Under the pieces are notes generated by a model that had not been told where the DNA came from, made no database searches, and saw only the letters and a program-made list of their open reading frames with translations. The translations under genes were made by a program, and so were the position numbers. Source: Pseudodesulfovibrio sp. 5S69 (GTDB taxonomy: Bacteria; Desulfobacterota; Desulfovibrionia; Desulfovibrionales; Desulfovibrionaceae). Taken from it: a DNA stretch of 64,000 nt. The stretch covers positions 3,901,501 to 3,965,500 of the forward strand of contig NZ_CP146609.1 of NCBI RefSeq assembly GCF_037094465.1, read 5' to 3'. Numbering within the stretch: the stretch's first letter is position 1; each line of letters opens with the position of its first letter. This document shows, piece by piece, positions 8,387 to 17,377 of the stretch.

Positions 8387-9778
8387 ATGCCTGAAGGAAA
8401 ATTCTGCAACAAGACGCCCATCAACACCGAGGAACAGCTCAAGGCGACCCTCGGCGACAAGGGCGGCAAGCAATACTACGAAGAGATGAACCAACTGGAC
8501 GTGGACTCGGACAAGCTCTGGGCCTCCATCCAGAAGACCATGAAGTCCAGGACCAAGACCTGGCTCGAAATCTGTGCCCACTGCGGCCTGTGCGCAGAAA
8601 GCTGCTTCCTGTACCAGGTCAACGGCCGGGTGCCCGAACAGGTCCCGTCCTACAAGATCCAGTCCACCCTCGGGGTGATGGTCAAGAAAAAGGGCAAGGT
8701 CGACAACGCGTTCATGCAGATGTGCATGGAGACCGCCTGGTCCAAGTGCACCTGCTGCAACCGCTGCGGCATGTACTGCCCCCTCGGCATCGACATGGGC
8801 GTGATGTTCAGCTACCTGCGCGGCCTGCTCTACTCCCAGGGCTTCGTGCCGTGGGAGCTCAAGATCGGCTCCGGCATGCACCGCGTGTACCGCGCCCAGA
8901 TGGACGTGACCACCGAAGACTGGGTCGAGACCTGCGAGTGGATGGCCGAGGAAAACGAAGAGGACTGGCCGGGTCTGGAAATCCCCGTGGACAAGGTCGG
9001 CGCGGACATCATGTACACCTGCAACGCCCGCGAGCCCAAGCACTACCCCGAGGACATCGCCGAAGCGGCCATCCTCTTCCACGTGGCGGGCGAGAACTGG
9101 ACCGTGCCCTCCGAGGGCTGGGAGCAGACCTCCCTGTCCATGTTCGCCGGCGACTGGGAGTGCTGCAAGGACAACGTCCTGAACGTCTACGCCGCCCTGG
9201 AGCGCCTCAAGCCCAAGCGGGCCATCGGCACCGAATGCGGCCACGCGCACCGCGCCACGGTCATCGAGGGCCCCTACTGGGCGGGCCGTCCCGACGGACA
9301 GCCCCCGGTCCCCTACATCCACTACGTGGAGTGGCTGGCCGAGGCCCTGCGTACCGGCAAGCTCAAGATCGACCCGACCAAGCGGATCAAGGAACCGGTC
9401 ACCCTGCAGGACTCCTGCAACTACGTGCGCAACCAGGGGCTGAAGGACGTCACCCGCGAGATCCTGAGCTACATCGTGGAGCCCGGTTACTTCGTGGAGA
9501 TGGCCCCAAACAAGGAGCACAACTACTGCTGCGGCGGCGGTGGCGGATTCAACGGCATCGGCAAGTACCGCGAGCAGCGCAACGTGGCCCTGCGCAAGAA
9601 GATGGAGCAGATCCTCGACACCGGCTGCAAGCTGGTCATCGCGCCCTGCCACAACTGCTGGGACGCCATCCGCGACCTGGAGGAAGAGTACAAGATCGGC
9701 ATCCGCTGGTCCTTCCTCAAGCCCCTGGTCATCGGCATGCTCGACGTGCCCAAGCACCTGCTCCCCCCCGAGGAATAG
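8387..9778 (+). CDS. hmcF: HmcF, cytoplasmic HdrD-like iron-sulfur subunit
   Basis: Cytoplasmic end of the Hmc complex, related to the heterodisulfide reductase subunit HdrD. The 463-residue protein has two [4Fe-4S] cysteine sets in its N-terminal third ([11 protein letters not shown] and [11 protein letters not shown]) and then CCG-type motifs: LQDSCNYVR and YCCGGGGGF in the C-terminal half. No signal peptide or membrane span is seen. Ordinary SD (ACGGAG). It closes the structural part of the operon; the next gene starts 35 nt later. Confidence 0.94.
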   Translation: MPEGKFCNKTPINTEEQLKATLGDKGGKQYYEEMNQLDVDSDKLWASIQKTMKSRTKTWLEICAHCGLCAESCFLYQVNGRVPEQVPSYKIQSTLGVMVKKKGKVDNAFMQMCMETAWSKCTCCNRCGMYCPLGIDMGVMFSYLRGLLYSQGFVPWELKIGSGMHRVYRAQMDVTTEDWVETCEWMAEENEEDWPGLEIPVDKVGADIMYTCNAREPKHYPEDIAEAAILFHVAGENWTVPSEGWEQTSLSMFAGDWECCKDNVLNVYAALERLKPKRAIGTECGHAHRATVIEGPYWAGRPDGQPPVPYIHYVEWLAEALRTGKLKIDPTKRIKEPVTLQDSCNYVRNQGLKDVTREILSYIVEPGYFVEMAPNKEHNYCCGGGGGFNGIGKYREQRNVALRKKMEQILDTGCKLVIAPCHNCWDAIRDLEEEYKIGIRWSFLKPLVIGMLDVPKHLLPPEE

Positions 9779-9813
9779 ACCGGAGACCGTGTAACCAAAG
9801 GACGAGGTGATCT

Positions 9814-10707
9814 ATGTTCAAGAAGATTCTACTGGCGACCAGCGGTGCTCCGTCCACCTTCGGCGCCGCGCGGGTGGCCTTCGACATGGCCAAACGTTAC
9901 GGGGCCGAGGTGGTGGTGTTCAACGTCATGGGCGTGCCCACCAAGGCCTTTTCCCAGGTGGTCAACGACGTGCGCACCGGCGAGGAGATCGAGGTCGACG
10001 ACGAATACCGCGCCTGGGTGGAGGAGGAACTCAAATCCACCTTCGAGAAGCAGATCGAGTCGGTCGAGTACGCCAAGATCGTGACCACCACGGGCGTGCC
10101 CAGCCGCGAGATCCTGCGCGCCGCGCGGGCCGAGGACGCGGACCTGATCGTCATGGGCGCGAGCTCCGGCGATTCGTCCGCCTACCGCAAGGGCTACCCC
10201 GGCTCCACGCTCCAGCGCGTGGCCAAGGCTGCCCGCTGCCCGGTCATGACCGTGCACCGCGAGACCGCCTCCTACTGGGGCGGGTTCGGCAACATCGTGT
10301 TCGCCACCGACTTCTCCAAGCAGGCGGAGAACGCCTTCAAGTTCGCCCTCAATTCGGCCAAGGAACTGGGCTGCGACCTGACCCTGTTCCATGCCCTGGA
10401 CATCAGCGGCAAGGTCCTGGACCAGAACGACATCGAGGACAAGCTCATCGCGGCCAGGGCCCGCATCCGCGAGACCTACGGCCCGCTCATGGGCGACTTC
10501 AAGGACTTCGACATCGAGGTCTGGGAGGGCGTGCCCTACGTGGAAATCGTCAAAATCGCCCGCGAGCGGTCCGCCGACCTGATCGTCCTGGCGCACCACT
10601 CCCGCGAGCTCGACCCGGAGCTGGCGTCCATCGGGTCCACCCTGGAGCAGGTCATCCTGCGCGCCGGGTGCCCGGTGGTCAGCGTGAGCAAGCCGGACAA
10701 GGTCTAG
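9814..10707 (+). CDS. Tandem-domain universal stress protein (UspA family)
   Basis: A cytoplasmic stress/energy sensor with two UspA folds. Domain 1 covers about residues 1-145 (start MFKKILLATSG, end PVMTVHRET) and domain 2 residues 155-297 (IVFATDFSKQAENAFKFA to PVVSVSKPD). Remnants of the nucleotide-binding G-(S/T) loop are visible near the end of each (GYPGSTLQRV and IGSTLEQV). It lies 35 nt after hmcF in the same direction, so it is probably co-transcribed; a hairpin directly after the stop could attenuate reading into the regulators. It is not part of the classical hmcABCDEF-rrf1-rrf2 layout. Confidence 0.9.
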   Translation: MFKKILLATSGAPSTFGAARVAFDMAKRYGAEVVVFNVMGVPTKAFSQVVNDVRTGEEIEVDDEYRAWVEEELKSTFEKQIESVEYAKIVTTTGVPSREILRAARAEDADLIVMGASSGDSSAYRKGYPGSTLQRVAKAARCPVMTVHRETASYWGGFGNIVFATDFSKQAENAFKFALNSAKELGCDLTLFHALDISGKVLDQNDIEDKLIAARARIRETYGPLMGDFKDFDIEVWEGVPYVEIVKIARERSADLIVLAHHSRELDPELASIGSTLEQVILRAGCPVVSVSKPDKV

Positions 10708-10718
10708 AAAAGAAGAGC

Positions 10719-10746
10719 GGCGCGCCCGGTGTGTGCCGGGCGCGCC
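10719..10746 (+). terminator. Strong hairpin after the usp gene (partial terminator)
   Basis: GGCGCGCCCGG (10719-10729) pairs with CCGGGCGCGCC (10736-10746), an 11-bp stem with a 6-nt loop, starting 12 nt after the usp stop. Only TT follows, then GAAAAA, so termination may be partial. A second stem, TGCCGCAG/CTGCGGCA, lies at 10761-10795. Confidence 0.45.
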
Positions 10747-10841
10747 TTGAAAAATATAAATGCCGCAGCCGGCCTTGGCGGGAGCGACTGCGGCAAATCA
10801 AGAATCAAGCGAATTGATTCGTGAGTACCAGGAGGAACGTT

Positions 10842-11195
10842 ATGTCCAAGAAGATTCTCATCGTCGACGACGACCAGGAAATCCGTTCGTATCTGTCCGA
10901 ACTGCTCGGCGACAACGGGTATGAAACCGTGACCGCCAATGACGGCGCCGAGGCCGTGGATATCGCCAAGAGCGAAAAGCCCGACCTGATCACGCTGGAC
11001 CTGGAAATGCCCAATGAGTGGGGTCCGAGGTTCTACCGCAAGATCAGCCAGGACGATGCGCTCAAGCGCACTCCGGTGGTGGTCATCAGCGGGCTCAACG
11101 CGATCCAGTACGCTATTCCCAAGGCGATCGCAAGTCTTACCAAGCCTTTTGAACCCACGCAGTTGCTGAAGATCGTCAAGGACGCCATCGGCTAG
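10842..11195 (+). CDS. Stand-alone response-regulator receiver protein (Rrf1-like)
   Basis: Single receiver domain, 117 residues, no output domain. Acidic pocket DDD at residues 9-11, probable phosphoacceptor D53 (TLDLEMP), conserved Ser in VVISG, and Lys in TKPF. The ATG at 10842 is preceded by AGGAGG; an earlier GTG at 10821 would add a leader that overlaps this SD. It should relay phosphate from a linked histidine kinase; position between the hmc genes and rrf2 matches Rrf1 of Desulfovibrio vulgaris. It is closely similar to the next gene, including the unusual EWGPRFYRK stretch just after the phosphoacceptor. Confidence 0.9.
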   Translation: MSKKILIVDDDQEIRSYLSELLGDNGYETVTANDGAEAVDIAKSEKPDLITLDLEMPNEWGPRFYRKISQDDALKRTPVVVISGLNAIQYAIPKAIASLTKPFEPTQLLKIVKDAIG

Positions 11196-11220
11196 CGGCC
11201 CCACGGGTTGGTTTTTTGCC

Positions 11221-11257
11221 GGCCCGCGGATCGGCGTCGATCCGCGGGCCCGATTTT
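11221..11257 (+). terminator. Rho-independent terminator between the two receiver genes
   Basis: A 13-bp stem (11221-11233 with 11238-11250) with a 4-nt loop, followed by CGATTTT. It lies 26 nt after the first receiver gene, which suggests the second receiver is at least partly transcribed from its own promoter. Confidence 0.65.
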
Positions 11258-11339
11258 CCGACTTGAACTCGCGCGCGGGTTGAGTATACGTTGCAGGCGT
11301 TGCGGGGCACCCCCCGCCACTTGAAACCAGGTTGAGCTC

Positions 11340-11696
11340 ATGCCAAAGAAAATCATGGTGGTGGACGACGATCCGGACATCGTCGATTACCTCATCAGCG
11401 TATTCGAAGACCACGGGTACGACACCTGCCGCGCTTCCGACGGGATTTCCGCCTATGAGGTGGCCATGGCCGAAAAGCCGGACCTCATTACGCTGGACAT
11501 CGAAATGCCCCACGAATGGGGACCGCGTTTCTACCGTCGGCTTACCAGTGAGAAGGAGTTCTCCGACATTCCGGTGATCGTCATCAGCGGGCTGTCGGGT
11601 ATCCATCTGGCCATTCGGCGGGCCGTGGCGACCATCAAGAAGCCCTTTGACCCGGCGGATGTGATCCAGATCGTACGAGAGGCACTGGGCGAATAG
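11340..11696 (+). CDS. Second stand-alone receiver protein, paralogue of the first
   Basis: 118-residue receiver domain with DDD at residues 8-10, phosphoacceptor Asp in TLDIEMP, VVISG-type Ser (VIVISG), and Lys in KKPFD. Sequence, length and the EWGPRFYRR signature show recent common ancestry with the preceding protein. No DNA-binding domain is present. Ordinary ATG; SD is weak (AGG about 9 nt upstream). Two near-identical relays upstream of one kinase suggests competing phosphate sinks or different protein partners, which is inference. Confidence 0.9.
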   Translation: MPKKIMVVDDDPDIVDYLISVFEDHGYDTCRASDGISAYEVAMAEKPDLITLDIEMPHEWGPRFYRRLTSEKEFSDIPVIVISGLSGIHLAIRRAVATIKKPFDPADVIQIVREALGE

Positions 11697-11781
11697 CCCG
11701 GTCCGCAATCCTGGACTGAGGAGAGAGAGCCCGCTGGAAAGCGCCCGGGCGGCCGGCGGCAAGACTCTCCCGGAGGGTGAG

Positions 11782-13707
11782 ATGGATTTCAAACGACTGT
11801 TGCTCGTGGATGACGAGGAAGGCGTCCGCCGGTTCCTCGGCCTCTCGCTGATGGACCTGGGCTACGAAGTGCAAACCGCCGCCAACGGCCAGGAGGCCCT
11901 GGAGGTCTTCGACGCCTTCCGGCCCAACATCGTCTTCACCGACATCAAGATGCCCGTCATGGACGGCATCGACCTGCTCCGGGCCATCAAGGAGCGCTCC
12001 CCGGATACCGAGGTGGTCATGATCACCGGCCACGGGGACATGGACCTGGCCATCGAATCCCTCAAGTTCGACGCCTCGGACTTCATCACCAAGCCGATCA
12101 ACAACGATGTCCTGGAGGTCTCGCTCGAACGCGCCCGCGAACGCTACAGCATGAAGCTGCAACTGCGGGAGTACACCGAAAACCTGGAGAAACTGGTCGA
12201 GGAAAAGACCGACCGCATCGTCGAACTGGAACGCCAGAACGCCGCCTGCCAGGTGGTCCAGGGGCTGTCCTCGGCCCTGTCCGACGCGGCGCAAGAGGTC
12301 GAGACCGGGTACGGGGTGTTCAACGAACTGCCCTGCCTGGTGTCCATCCACAACCGCTACCTCGAAATCGTGGCCCACAACCGTCTGTTCGAGGAGCGCC
12401 TCGGCAACCAGGTGGGCAACAACAGCTTCGACATCTACTCCGACCGCACCTCGCCGGGCAACGCCTGCCCGGTGCAACGCACCTTCGAGACGGGCAAGGG
12501 CCAGCGCAGCAAGGAAAATTTCCTGACCAAGGACGGCGAGGAGATCCCGGTCACGGTCTACACCGCGCCCCTGCCCAACAAGGACGGCGAGATCGAACTG
12601 GTCCTGGACATCTCCGTGGACATGACCGAGCTCAAGCGCCTCCAGGACGAACTCTACACCACCCAGTACAAATACCAGCGCCTGTTCGACGAGGCCCCCT
12701 GCTATATCACCGTGCAGGACGCGGACCTGAACATCGTCGAGGCCAACCGGCTGTTCAAGCGGGATTTCGGCGAGGTCGAGGGGCACTTCTGCTTCGAGGC
12801 CTACAAGCACCGCAGCGAGCCCTGCGAGGGGTGCCTGGTGGACAAGACCCTGCTGGACGGCGAATCCCGCCAGCGGGAGACCGTGGTGACCACCCTGACC
12901 GGCGAGCAGAAGCACATGCTCGTCCAGGCCGCGCCCCTGCACGACGCCTCGGGCCGCATCTTCCAGGCCATGGAATTGTCCACGGACATCACCGAGATCC
13001 GCAAGCTCCAGGACCACCTGACCTCGCTGGGCATTATGCTCGGGTCCATGTCCCACGGCGTCAAGGGCATGCTGACCTCGCTGGACGGCGGCATCTACCG
13101 GCTGGAATCGGGCCTGAAAAAGGGCGACCACGAGCGCGTGGAAGCGGCCACCAAGACCCTCAAATCCATGATCGGCCGGGTCAAGAAGATGGTCCTGGAC
13201 ATCCTCTACTACGCCAAGTCCCGCGAGCTCGAAACCGAGGCCGTGGACGCGTCCAAATTCCTCACGGACACGGCGGACGTGGGCGCGGCGCGGGCGGCGG
13301 CAAACAAGGTGGAATTCGTCCGCGACATCCCGGACGATCTGGGGACCATGCAGGCCGACACCGCGGCCTTGTCCGCGGCCCTGGTCAACTTCCTGGAAAA
13401 CGGCGTGGATGCCTGCGAAGGCAGGGAGGACGGCCGCCTGACCCTGTCGGCCGAACGCACGGCCGCCGGATTGGTCATCACCGTGTCGGACAACGGCATG
13501 GGCATGGACCACGAGACGCGGGACAAAATCTTCACCCTGTTCTTCTCGTCCAAGGGCAAGCGGGGCACGGGCATCGGGCTGTTCATCTCCAACCAGACCA
13601 TCGAGCAGCACGGCGGGTCCATCCGGGTGAAGTCCGCCCCGCACCAGGGCTCGACCTTCGTCATCACCCTGCCCGACCGGGCCGGGCGGCCGGGAGCCGG
13701 GCAATAG
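11782..13707 (+). CDS. Receiver-PAS-PAS histidine kinase of the hmc/rrf regulatory locus
   Basis: 641-residue soluble kinase. Residues 1-120 form a receiver (DDEE, phosphoacceptor D54 in FTDIKMPVMDG, Lys in TKPINND). A coiled coil (about 125-165) follows. Two PAS regions come next, about 175-290 and 300-410, carrying cysteine patches NACPVQRT and PCEGCLVDKT. The H-box is MSHGVKG with H425. ATP-binding motifs are NFLENGVDA (N), SDNGMGM (G1) and GTGIGLFIS (G2). No membrane span is seen. It starts 85 nt after the second receiver gene and is the obvious phosphodonor for the two receivers. The two-Cys PAS motif might sense redox state or metal. Confidence 0.9.
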   Translation: MDFKRLLLVDDEEGVRRFLGLSLMDLGYEVQTAANGQEALEVFDAFRPNIVFTDIKMPVMDGIDLLRAIKERSPDTEVVMITGHGDMDLAIESLKFDASDFITKPINNDVLEVSLERARERYSMKLQLREYTENLEKLVEEKTDRIVELERQNAACQVVQGLSSALSDAAQEVETGYGVFNELPCLVSIHNRYLEIVAHNRLFEERLGNQVGNNSFDIYSDRTSPGNACPVQRTFETGKGQRSKENFLTKDGEEIPVTVYTAPLPNKDGEIELVLDISVDMTELKRLQDELYTTQYKYQRLFDEAPCYITVQDADLNIVEANRLFKRDFGEVEGHFCFEAYKHRSEPCEGCLVDKTLLDGESRQRETVVTTLTGEQKHMLVQAAPLHDASGRIFQAMELSTDITEIRKLQDHLTSLGIMLGSMSHGVKGMLTSLDGGIYRLESGLKKGDHERVEAATKTLKSMIGRVKKMVLDILYYAKSRELETEAVDASKFLTDTADVGAARAAANKVEFVRDIPDDLGTMQADTAALSAALVNFLENGVDACEGREDGRLTLSAERTAAGLVITVSDNGMGMDHETRDKIFTLFFSSKGKRGTGIGLFISNQTIEQHGGSIRVKSAPHQGSTFVITLPDRAGRPGAGQ

Positions 13708-13839
13708 TGGGCCGGCAACGGCCACGGGCCGGGGAAGCCGGTCCGGATACGGCCGTCGATTGATTGTCGCGCTGTTTTTCCCTATGCTTGCGGGACACGC
13801 GCCGGGCGCCCACCATTTTCACCGCCGGGGACAAAGACC

Positions 13840-14283
13840 ATGAAACTGACCACACGCAGCCGATACGGCACCCGTTTGCTCCTGGACATCGCCCTGCACT
13901 CCAAGAACGGCAGCCCGGTCCCGAGCAAGGATACCGCCGAGCGCGAGAAGCTGTCCCTGAAGTACCTCGAAAAACTGATCAAGATGCTCAAGCAGGCGGG
14001 CTACGTGAAAGGCAAGCGCGGGCCCAACGGCGGCAACATCCTGGTCCGCGAGCCCGAAGACATCTCCATCGGCGAGGTGGCCCGCATCCTGGACGGCGAG
14101 GAGCAGGTCCTGGGCTGCGAGGGCGACCCGTCCACCTGCCCGCGCGCGGCCGTCTGCCTCAAGCGCTCCATCTGGGACGACGCCTCCCTGGCCATGTACA
14201 AGATGCTCGACTCCTATTCCCTGGCCGACCTGATGAAGGACGCCTACCTGTGTCCCGAGAATCCGCCCAAGAGCGACGGCTAG
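13840..14283 (+). CDS. rrf2: Rrf2, iron-sulfur transcriptional regulator
   Basis: Founding-type member of the Rrf2/IscR family and known repressor of hmc in Desulfovibrio vulgaris. The 147-residue protein has an N-terminal winged helix (MKLTTRSRYGTRLLLDIA, recognition region SLKYLEKLIKMLKQAGYV) with the wing KRGPNGG. Three cysteines, C93, C100 and C106, have the spacing expected for an [Fe-S] cluster as in IscR. It starts 132 nt after the kinase. The hmc upstream palindromes at 3438-3478 are candidate targets. Confidence 0.93.
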   Translation: MKLTTRSRYGTRLLLDIALHSKNGSPVPSKDTAEREKLSLKYLEKLIKMLKQAGYVKGKRGPNGGNILVREPEDISIGEVARILDGEEQVLGCEGDPSTCPRAAVCLKRSIWDDASLAMYKMLDSYSLADLMKDAYLCPENPPKSDG

Positions 14284-14319
14284 CCCGACCTGCCCAGCCG
14301 CCCAGAGGAAGGTGAGAAG

Positions 14320-16584
14320 GTGCTGAAGCGCTTCCGCGAGAGCCTGATCGCGAAGATGATCCTGTCGGGCGGGGTGACGCTCATCCTGTGCATCTTCCTG
14401 TGGACCGGGTTCAACGTCTATTACTTCAAGAACAATGTGGTCTCCAACGTCATGTCCGACATCGAGATGGTCTCGGACACGATCATGCTCGCCCTGCACT
14501 ACGCCATGATGCTCGACAATGAAGAGGACATCAAAGAGAACATCAACAACATCGCCAAGCAGGAAGAGATCGAGAACATCCGGGTCTACAACAAGGAGGG
14601 GCGCATCGTCTTCTCCAACATCCCGGGCGAGATCGGCACGGTCATCGGCCAGGAGACCCCGGCCTGCCGGGCCTGCCACCAATACACGCCGCCGCCCCCG
14701 GCCCTGCCCCTGTCCAAGCGCACCCGGATGATCGAATCGAACGGCCGCCAGCTCATGGCCATCATGACCCCCATCGCCAACTCCGAGGGGTGCTCGCCCG
14801 GCCCCTGCCACGTCCACTCCAAGGACGAACAGGTCCTCGGCCTGCTGGACGTGACCGTGAACATGGACGCCAAGAACGCCATGATCCGGATGTTCGAGCG
14901 GGCCAACATGGGCATCTCCGTGGTCGTGTTCGCGGCCACCTTCCTGGCCCTGTTCGCCTTCACCTACCGGTTCATCTTCCGGCCCATAAAGCGGCTGATC
15001 ACCGCCACGCGCGGCATCAGCGGCGAGGCCGACTACACGGACATCGACATCGAGCAGGTGGATGAGATCGGCACCCTGGGCCAGGCCTTCAACATGATGG
15101 GCCGCCGTGTGGCCGACAAGCACCGCGAACTGCTCGACCAGCGCGAGGAATACCGCAACCTGTTCGACAACGTGCCCTGCCTGGTCTCGGTGGTCGACAC
15201 CGACTACCGGGTCATCCGCCACAACTCGGCCTACGAGCGGCACTTCGGCCTGCCCGACGGCAAGCGGTGCTGGCAGGTGAACAAGGGGCGCCTGGAAAAA
15301 TGCGAGGTCTGCCCCGTGGACCGGACCCTGCGCGACGGCAAGTCGCATATGTCCGAGGAGTCGGGCATGTCCAAGGACGGCCACCCGATCCACTGGATCG
15401 TGTACACCTCCCCGGTGCGCAACGAGAAGGGCGAAGTGGTGGCCGCCATGGAGATGATGGTCGACATCACCCACCGCCGGGAGTTGGAATCCAAGCTGGC
15501 CGCGTCCGAGCACCGCTACCACGCCATCTTCGACTCCATCCCCAACGCGGTCTTCGTCCTGGACCGCAACACGCTGGAGATCCTGAACTGCAACGAGTCC
15601 TCCCAGGAAATGTACGGCTGGGGCCAGCTCGAAATGCGCGGCCGCTCCTTCATGGACTTCTTCCGCGAAGACGAAGCCGGGGACTGGGAAGAGGCCGTGC
15701 GCTGCCAGTCCGAGATCGAACTGTGCACCCACGTGGACAAGTCCGGCAGGCCGTTCTTCGTATTCCTGAACATCTCGCCCGCCCGGTTCGAGGGGCGCGG
15801 CACGCTCATCGTCACCTGCACGGATGTAACCCGCAAGATCGAGGTCGAGCAGCAGCTCATCCAGGCCAGCAAGATGACCACGCTGGGCGAGATGAGCACG
15901 GGCGTGGCCCACGAGTTGAACCAGCCCCTGACCATCCTCCAGGCCATCTCCAACCTGCTCACGCACCGGGCCGAAAACGGCACCGAGATATCGCCGGAGA
16001 TCATGCGCGAGATGGCCGAGGGCATCTCCACCCACGTGGACCGGGCGGCCAAGATCATCGAGCACATGCGCGAGTTCGGGCGCAAGTCCGACCTGCGGAC
16101 CATGCCGGTGCAGATCAACGAGGTCCTGGAGCGCGGCTTCGAATTCTTCAGCCAGCAGTTGCAGGTGCACAACATCCGGGTGGTCTGGGAACTGGAGGAG
16201 AGCCTGCCCCTGATCATGGCCGACTCCAACCGGCTGGAGCAGGTGGTCATCAACCTCCTGCTCAACGCCCGGGACGCCATCGAGGACCGCTGGAAGGACG
16301 ACAAGGCGGGCGCGGACAAGCGCATCCTGCTCCAGTCCTTCAGCACGCCCGAGCGCATCGTCTTCCGCATCTGCGACACGGGCGCGGGCATCCCCCCGGC
16401 CATCCGCGAACGGCTGTTCGAGCCCTTCTTCACCACCAAGATCGTGGGCAAGGGCACCGGGCTCGGCCTGTCCATCTCCTACGGCATCGTCACCGACTAC
16501 GGCGGGAAGATCCGGGCCACCACCTGGGAGGAGGGCGGCGCCTGCTTCGAGATATCCTTCCCCAGGGCGGAGTGCGAACTGTAG
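14320..16584 (+). CDS. Membrane histidine kinase with a c-type haem periplasmic sensor
   Basis: 754-residue sensor kinase. Spans at about residues 12-35 and 198-221 bracket a periplasmic loop that contains CRACH (116-120) and CSPGPCH (158-164), i.e. a CX2CH and a CX4CH c-type haem motif. HAMP follows (about 220-275), then PAS domains at about 285-395 (with KCEVCPVDRT) and 400-505. The kinase core has H531 in GVAHELNQP, then NLLLNARDAI, DTGAGIPP and GTGLGLSIS. GTG start with AGGAAGG upstream. Located between rrf2 and the haem-enzyme pair, with its own terminator. Haem-based sensing of a redox ligand or nitrogen oxide is inferred. Confidence 0.88.
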   Translation: MLKRFRESLIAKMILSGGVTLILCIFLWTGFNVYYFKNNVVSNVMSDIEMVSDTIMLALHYAMMLDNEEDIKENINNIAKQEEIENIRVYNKEGRIVFSNIPGEIGTVIGQETPACRACHQYTPPPPALPLSKRTRMIESNGRQLMAIMTPIANSEGCSPGPCHVHSKDEQVLGLLDVTVNMDAKNAMIRMFERANMGISVVVFAATFLALFAFTYRFIFRPIKRLITATRGISGEADYTDIDIEQVDEIGTLGQAFNMMGRRVADKHRELLDQREEYRNLFDNVPCLVSVVDTDYRVIRHNSAYERHFGLPDGKRCWQVNKGRLEKCEVCPVDRTLRDGKSHMSEESGMSKDGHPIHWIVYTSPVRNEKGEVVAAMEMMVDITHRRELESKLAASEHRYHAIFDSIPNAVFVLDRNTLEILNCNESSQEMYGWGQLEMRGRSFMDFFREDEAGDWEEAVRCQSEIELCTHVDKSGRPFFVFLNISPARFEGRGTLIVTCTDVTRKIEVEQQLIQASKMTTLGEMSTGVAHELNQPLTILQAISNLLTHRAENGTEISPEIMREMAEGISTHVDRAAKIIEHMREFGRKSDLRTMPVQINEVLERGFEFFSQQLQVHNIRVVWELEESLPLIMADSNRLEQVVINLLLNARDAIEDRWKDDKAGADKRILLQSFSTPERIVFRICDTGAGIPPAIRERLFEPFFTTKIVGKGTGLGLSISYGIVTDYGGKIRATTWEEGGACFEISFPRAECEL

Positions 16585-16604
16585 ACGAACTCTGACGCAA
16601 GATC

Positions 16605-16633
16605 GGCCGGGAATCGCTTCCCGGCCTTTTTTT
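16605..16633 (+). terminator. Rho-independent terminator after the haem-sensor kinase
   Basis: GGCCGGGAA (16605-16613), loop TCGC, TTCCCGGCC (16618-16626), then seven T. It separates the kinase from the cytochrome genes, so those need their own promoter in 16634-16793. Confidence 0.88.
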
Positions 16634-16793
16634 CGCCCGATCTCCCGCCTCCGGTGCTCGATTTTGCGGCAAATGGCAAAAAATAATGTTCCGCCCTGCC
16701 CTTTTTCCTCTTTTTCTGCTAACGGATTGTAAAACCCCATCTCCGTGGACCGGGGGCAATGGTCCGGGGGCGGGGGAACAACCAGGAGGAGGT

Positions 16794-17366
16794 ATGCAGC
16801 GAACAACCAAGTCGGTTCTGTTGGTCCTGCTCGGCATTCTGATCGCCTTTCCGATCTTCAGCATGACCTATTACACCATGGTCAGGACTTCGACCCCGGA
16901 GTTCTGCGGGTCGTGCCATGAAATCCGCCCGGCCGTCCTGGCCTGGGAGAGTTCGACGCACCACAACAACGCCCAGGGATTCGTGGCCGACTGCATGGAC
17001 TGCCATCTGCCCGCGCCCCAGGACACCGTCGACTTCTTCTTCACCAAGACCATGCACGGGGCCAAGGACGTCTTCTCCCACTTCACGGGCGGGGACGAGA
17101 GGTACGACAGGGCGGTCATGCGCGAGCATGTCTGGGCCACCATGAAGAACGACCAGTGCATGAAGTGCCACCGGAACATCCTGCACATGCCGGGCAAGAG
17201 CGGGGCCATGCTGGCCCACCGCCGGGTGCTCTATGCGGGAGGCGGCAGCGAGTACCGCTGCACCGACTGCCACCGGCATCTGGTCCACAACGACAGGCAA
17301 TTCTACGAGTACAAGCAGTTCGACGCCCCCTACCGGGCCAGCGGGCTGCCCAATCTGGGTATCTAG
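16794..17366 (+). CDS. NapC/NrfH-type membrane-anchored tetrahaem cytochrome c
   Basis: Quinol dehydrogenase that passes electrons from the menaquinone pool to a periplasmic reductase. The 190-residue product has one N-terminal span (VLLVLLGILIAFPIFSM) and four CXXCH sites (CGSCH, CMDCH, CMKCH, CTDCH). The start at 16794 is fixed by AGGAGGAGGT directly upstream; a longer frame from 16686 has no SD. It ends 11 nt before the octahaem gene, so the two form one transcription unit. The partner suggests it feeds that enzyme rather than NrfA. Confidence 0.92.
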   Translation: MQRTTKSVLLVLLGILIAFPIFSMTYYTMVRTSTPEFCGSCHEIRPAVLAWESSTHHNNAQGFVADCMDCHLPAPQDTVDFFFTKTMHGAKDVFSHFTGGDERYDRAVMREHVWATMKNDQCMKCHRNILHMPGKSGAMLAHRRVLYAGGGSEYRCTDCHRHLVHNDRQFYEYKQFDAPYRASGLPNLGI

Positions 17367-17377
17367 GAGGTTGGTTT

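Noticed and set aside
16686..16793. 36-residue N-terminal extension of the NapC-type protein
   Set aside because: No SD before 16686 and the extension is Pro/Gly-rich; AGGAGGAGGT marks the ATG at 16794.
17156..17377. 74-residue extension of the octahaem protein
   Set aside because: It overlaps the tetrahaem gene in another frame; the signal peptide and SD fix the start at 17378.
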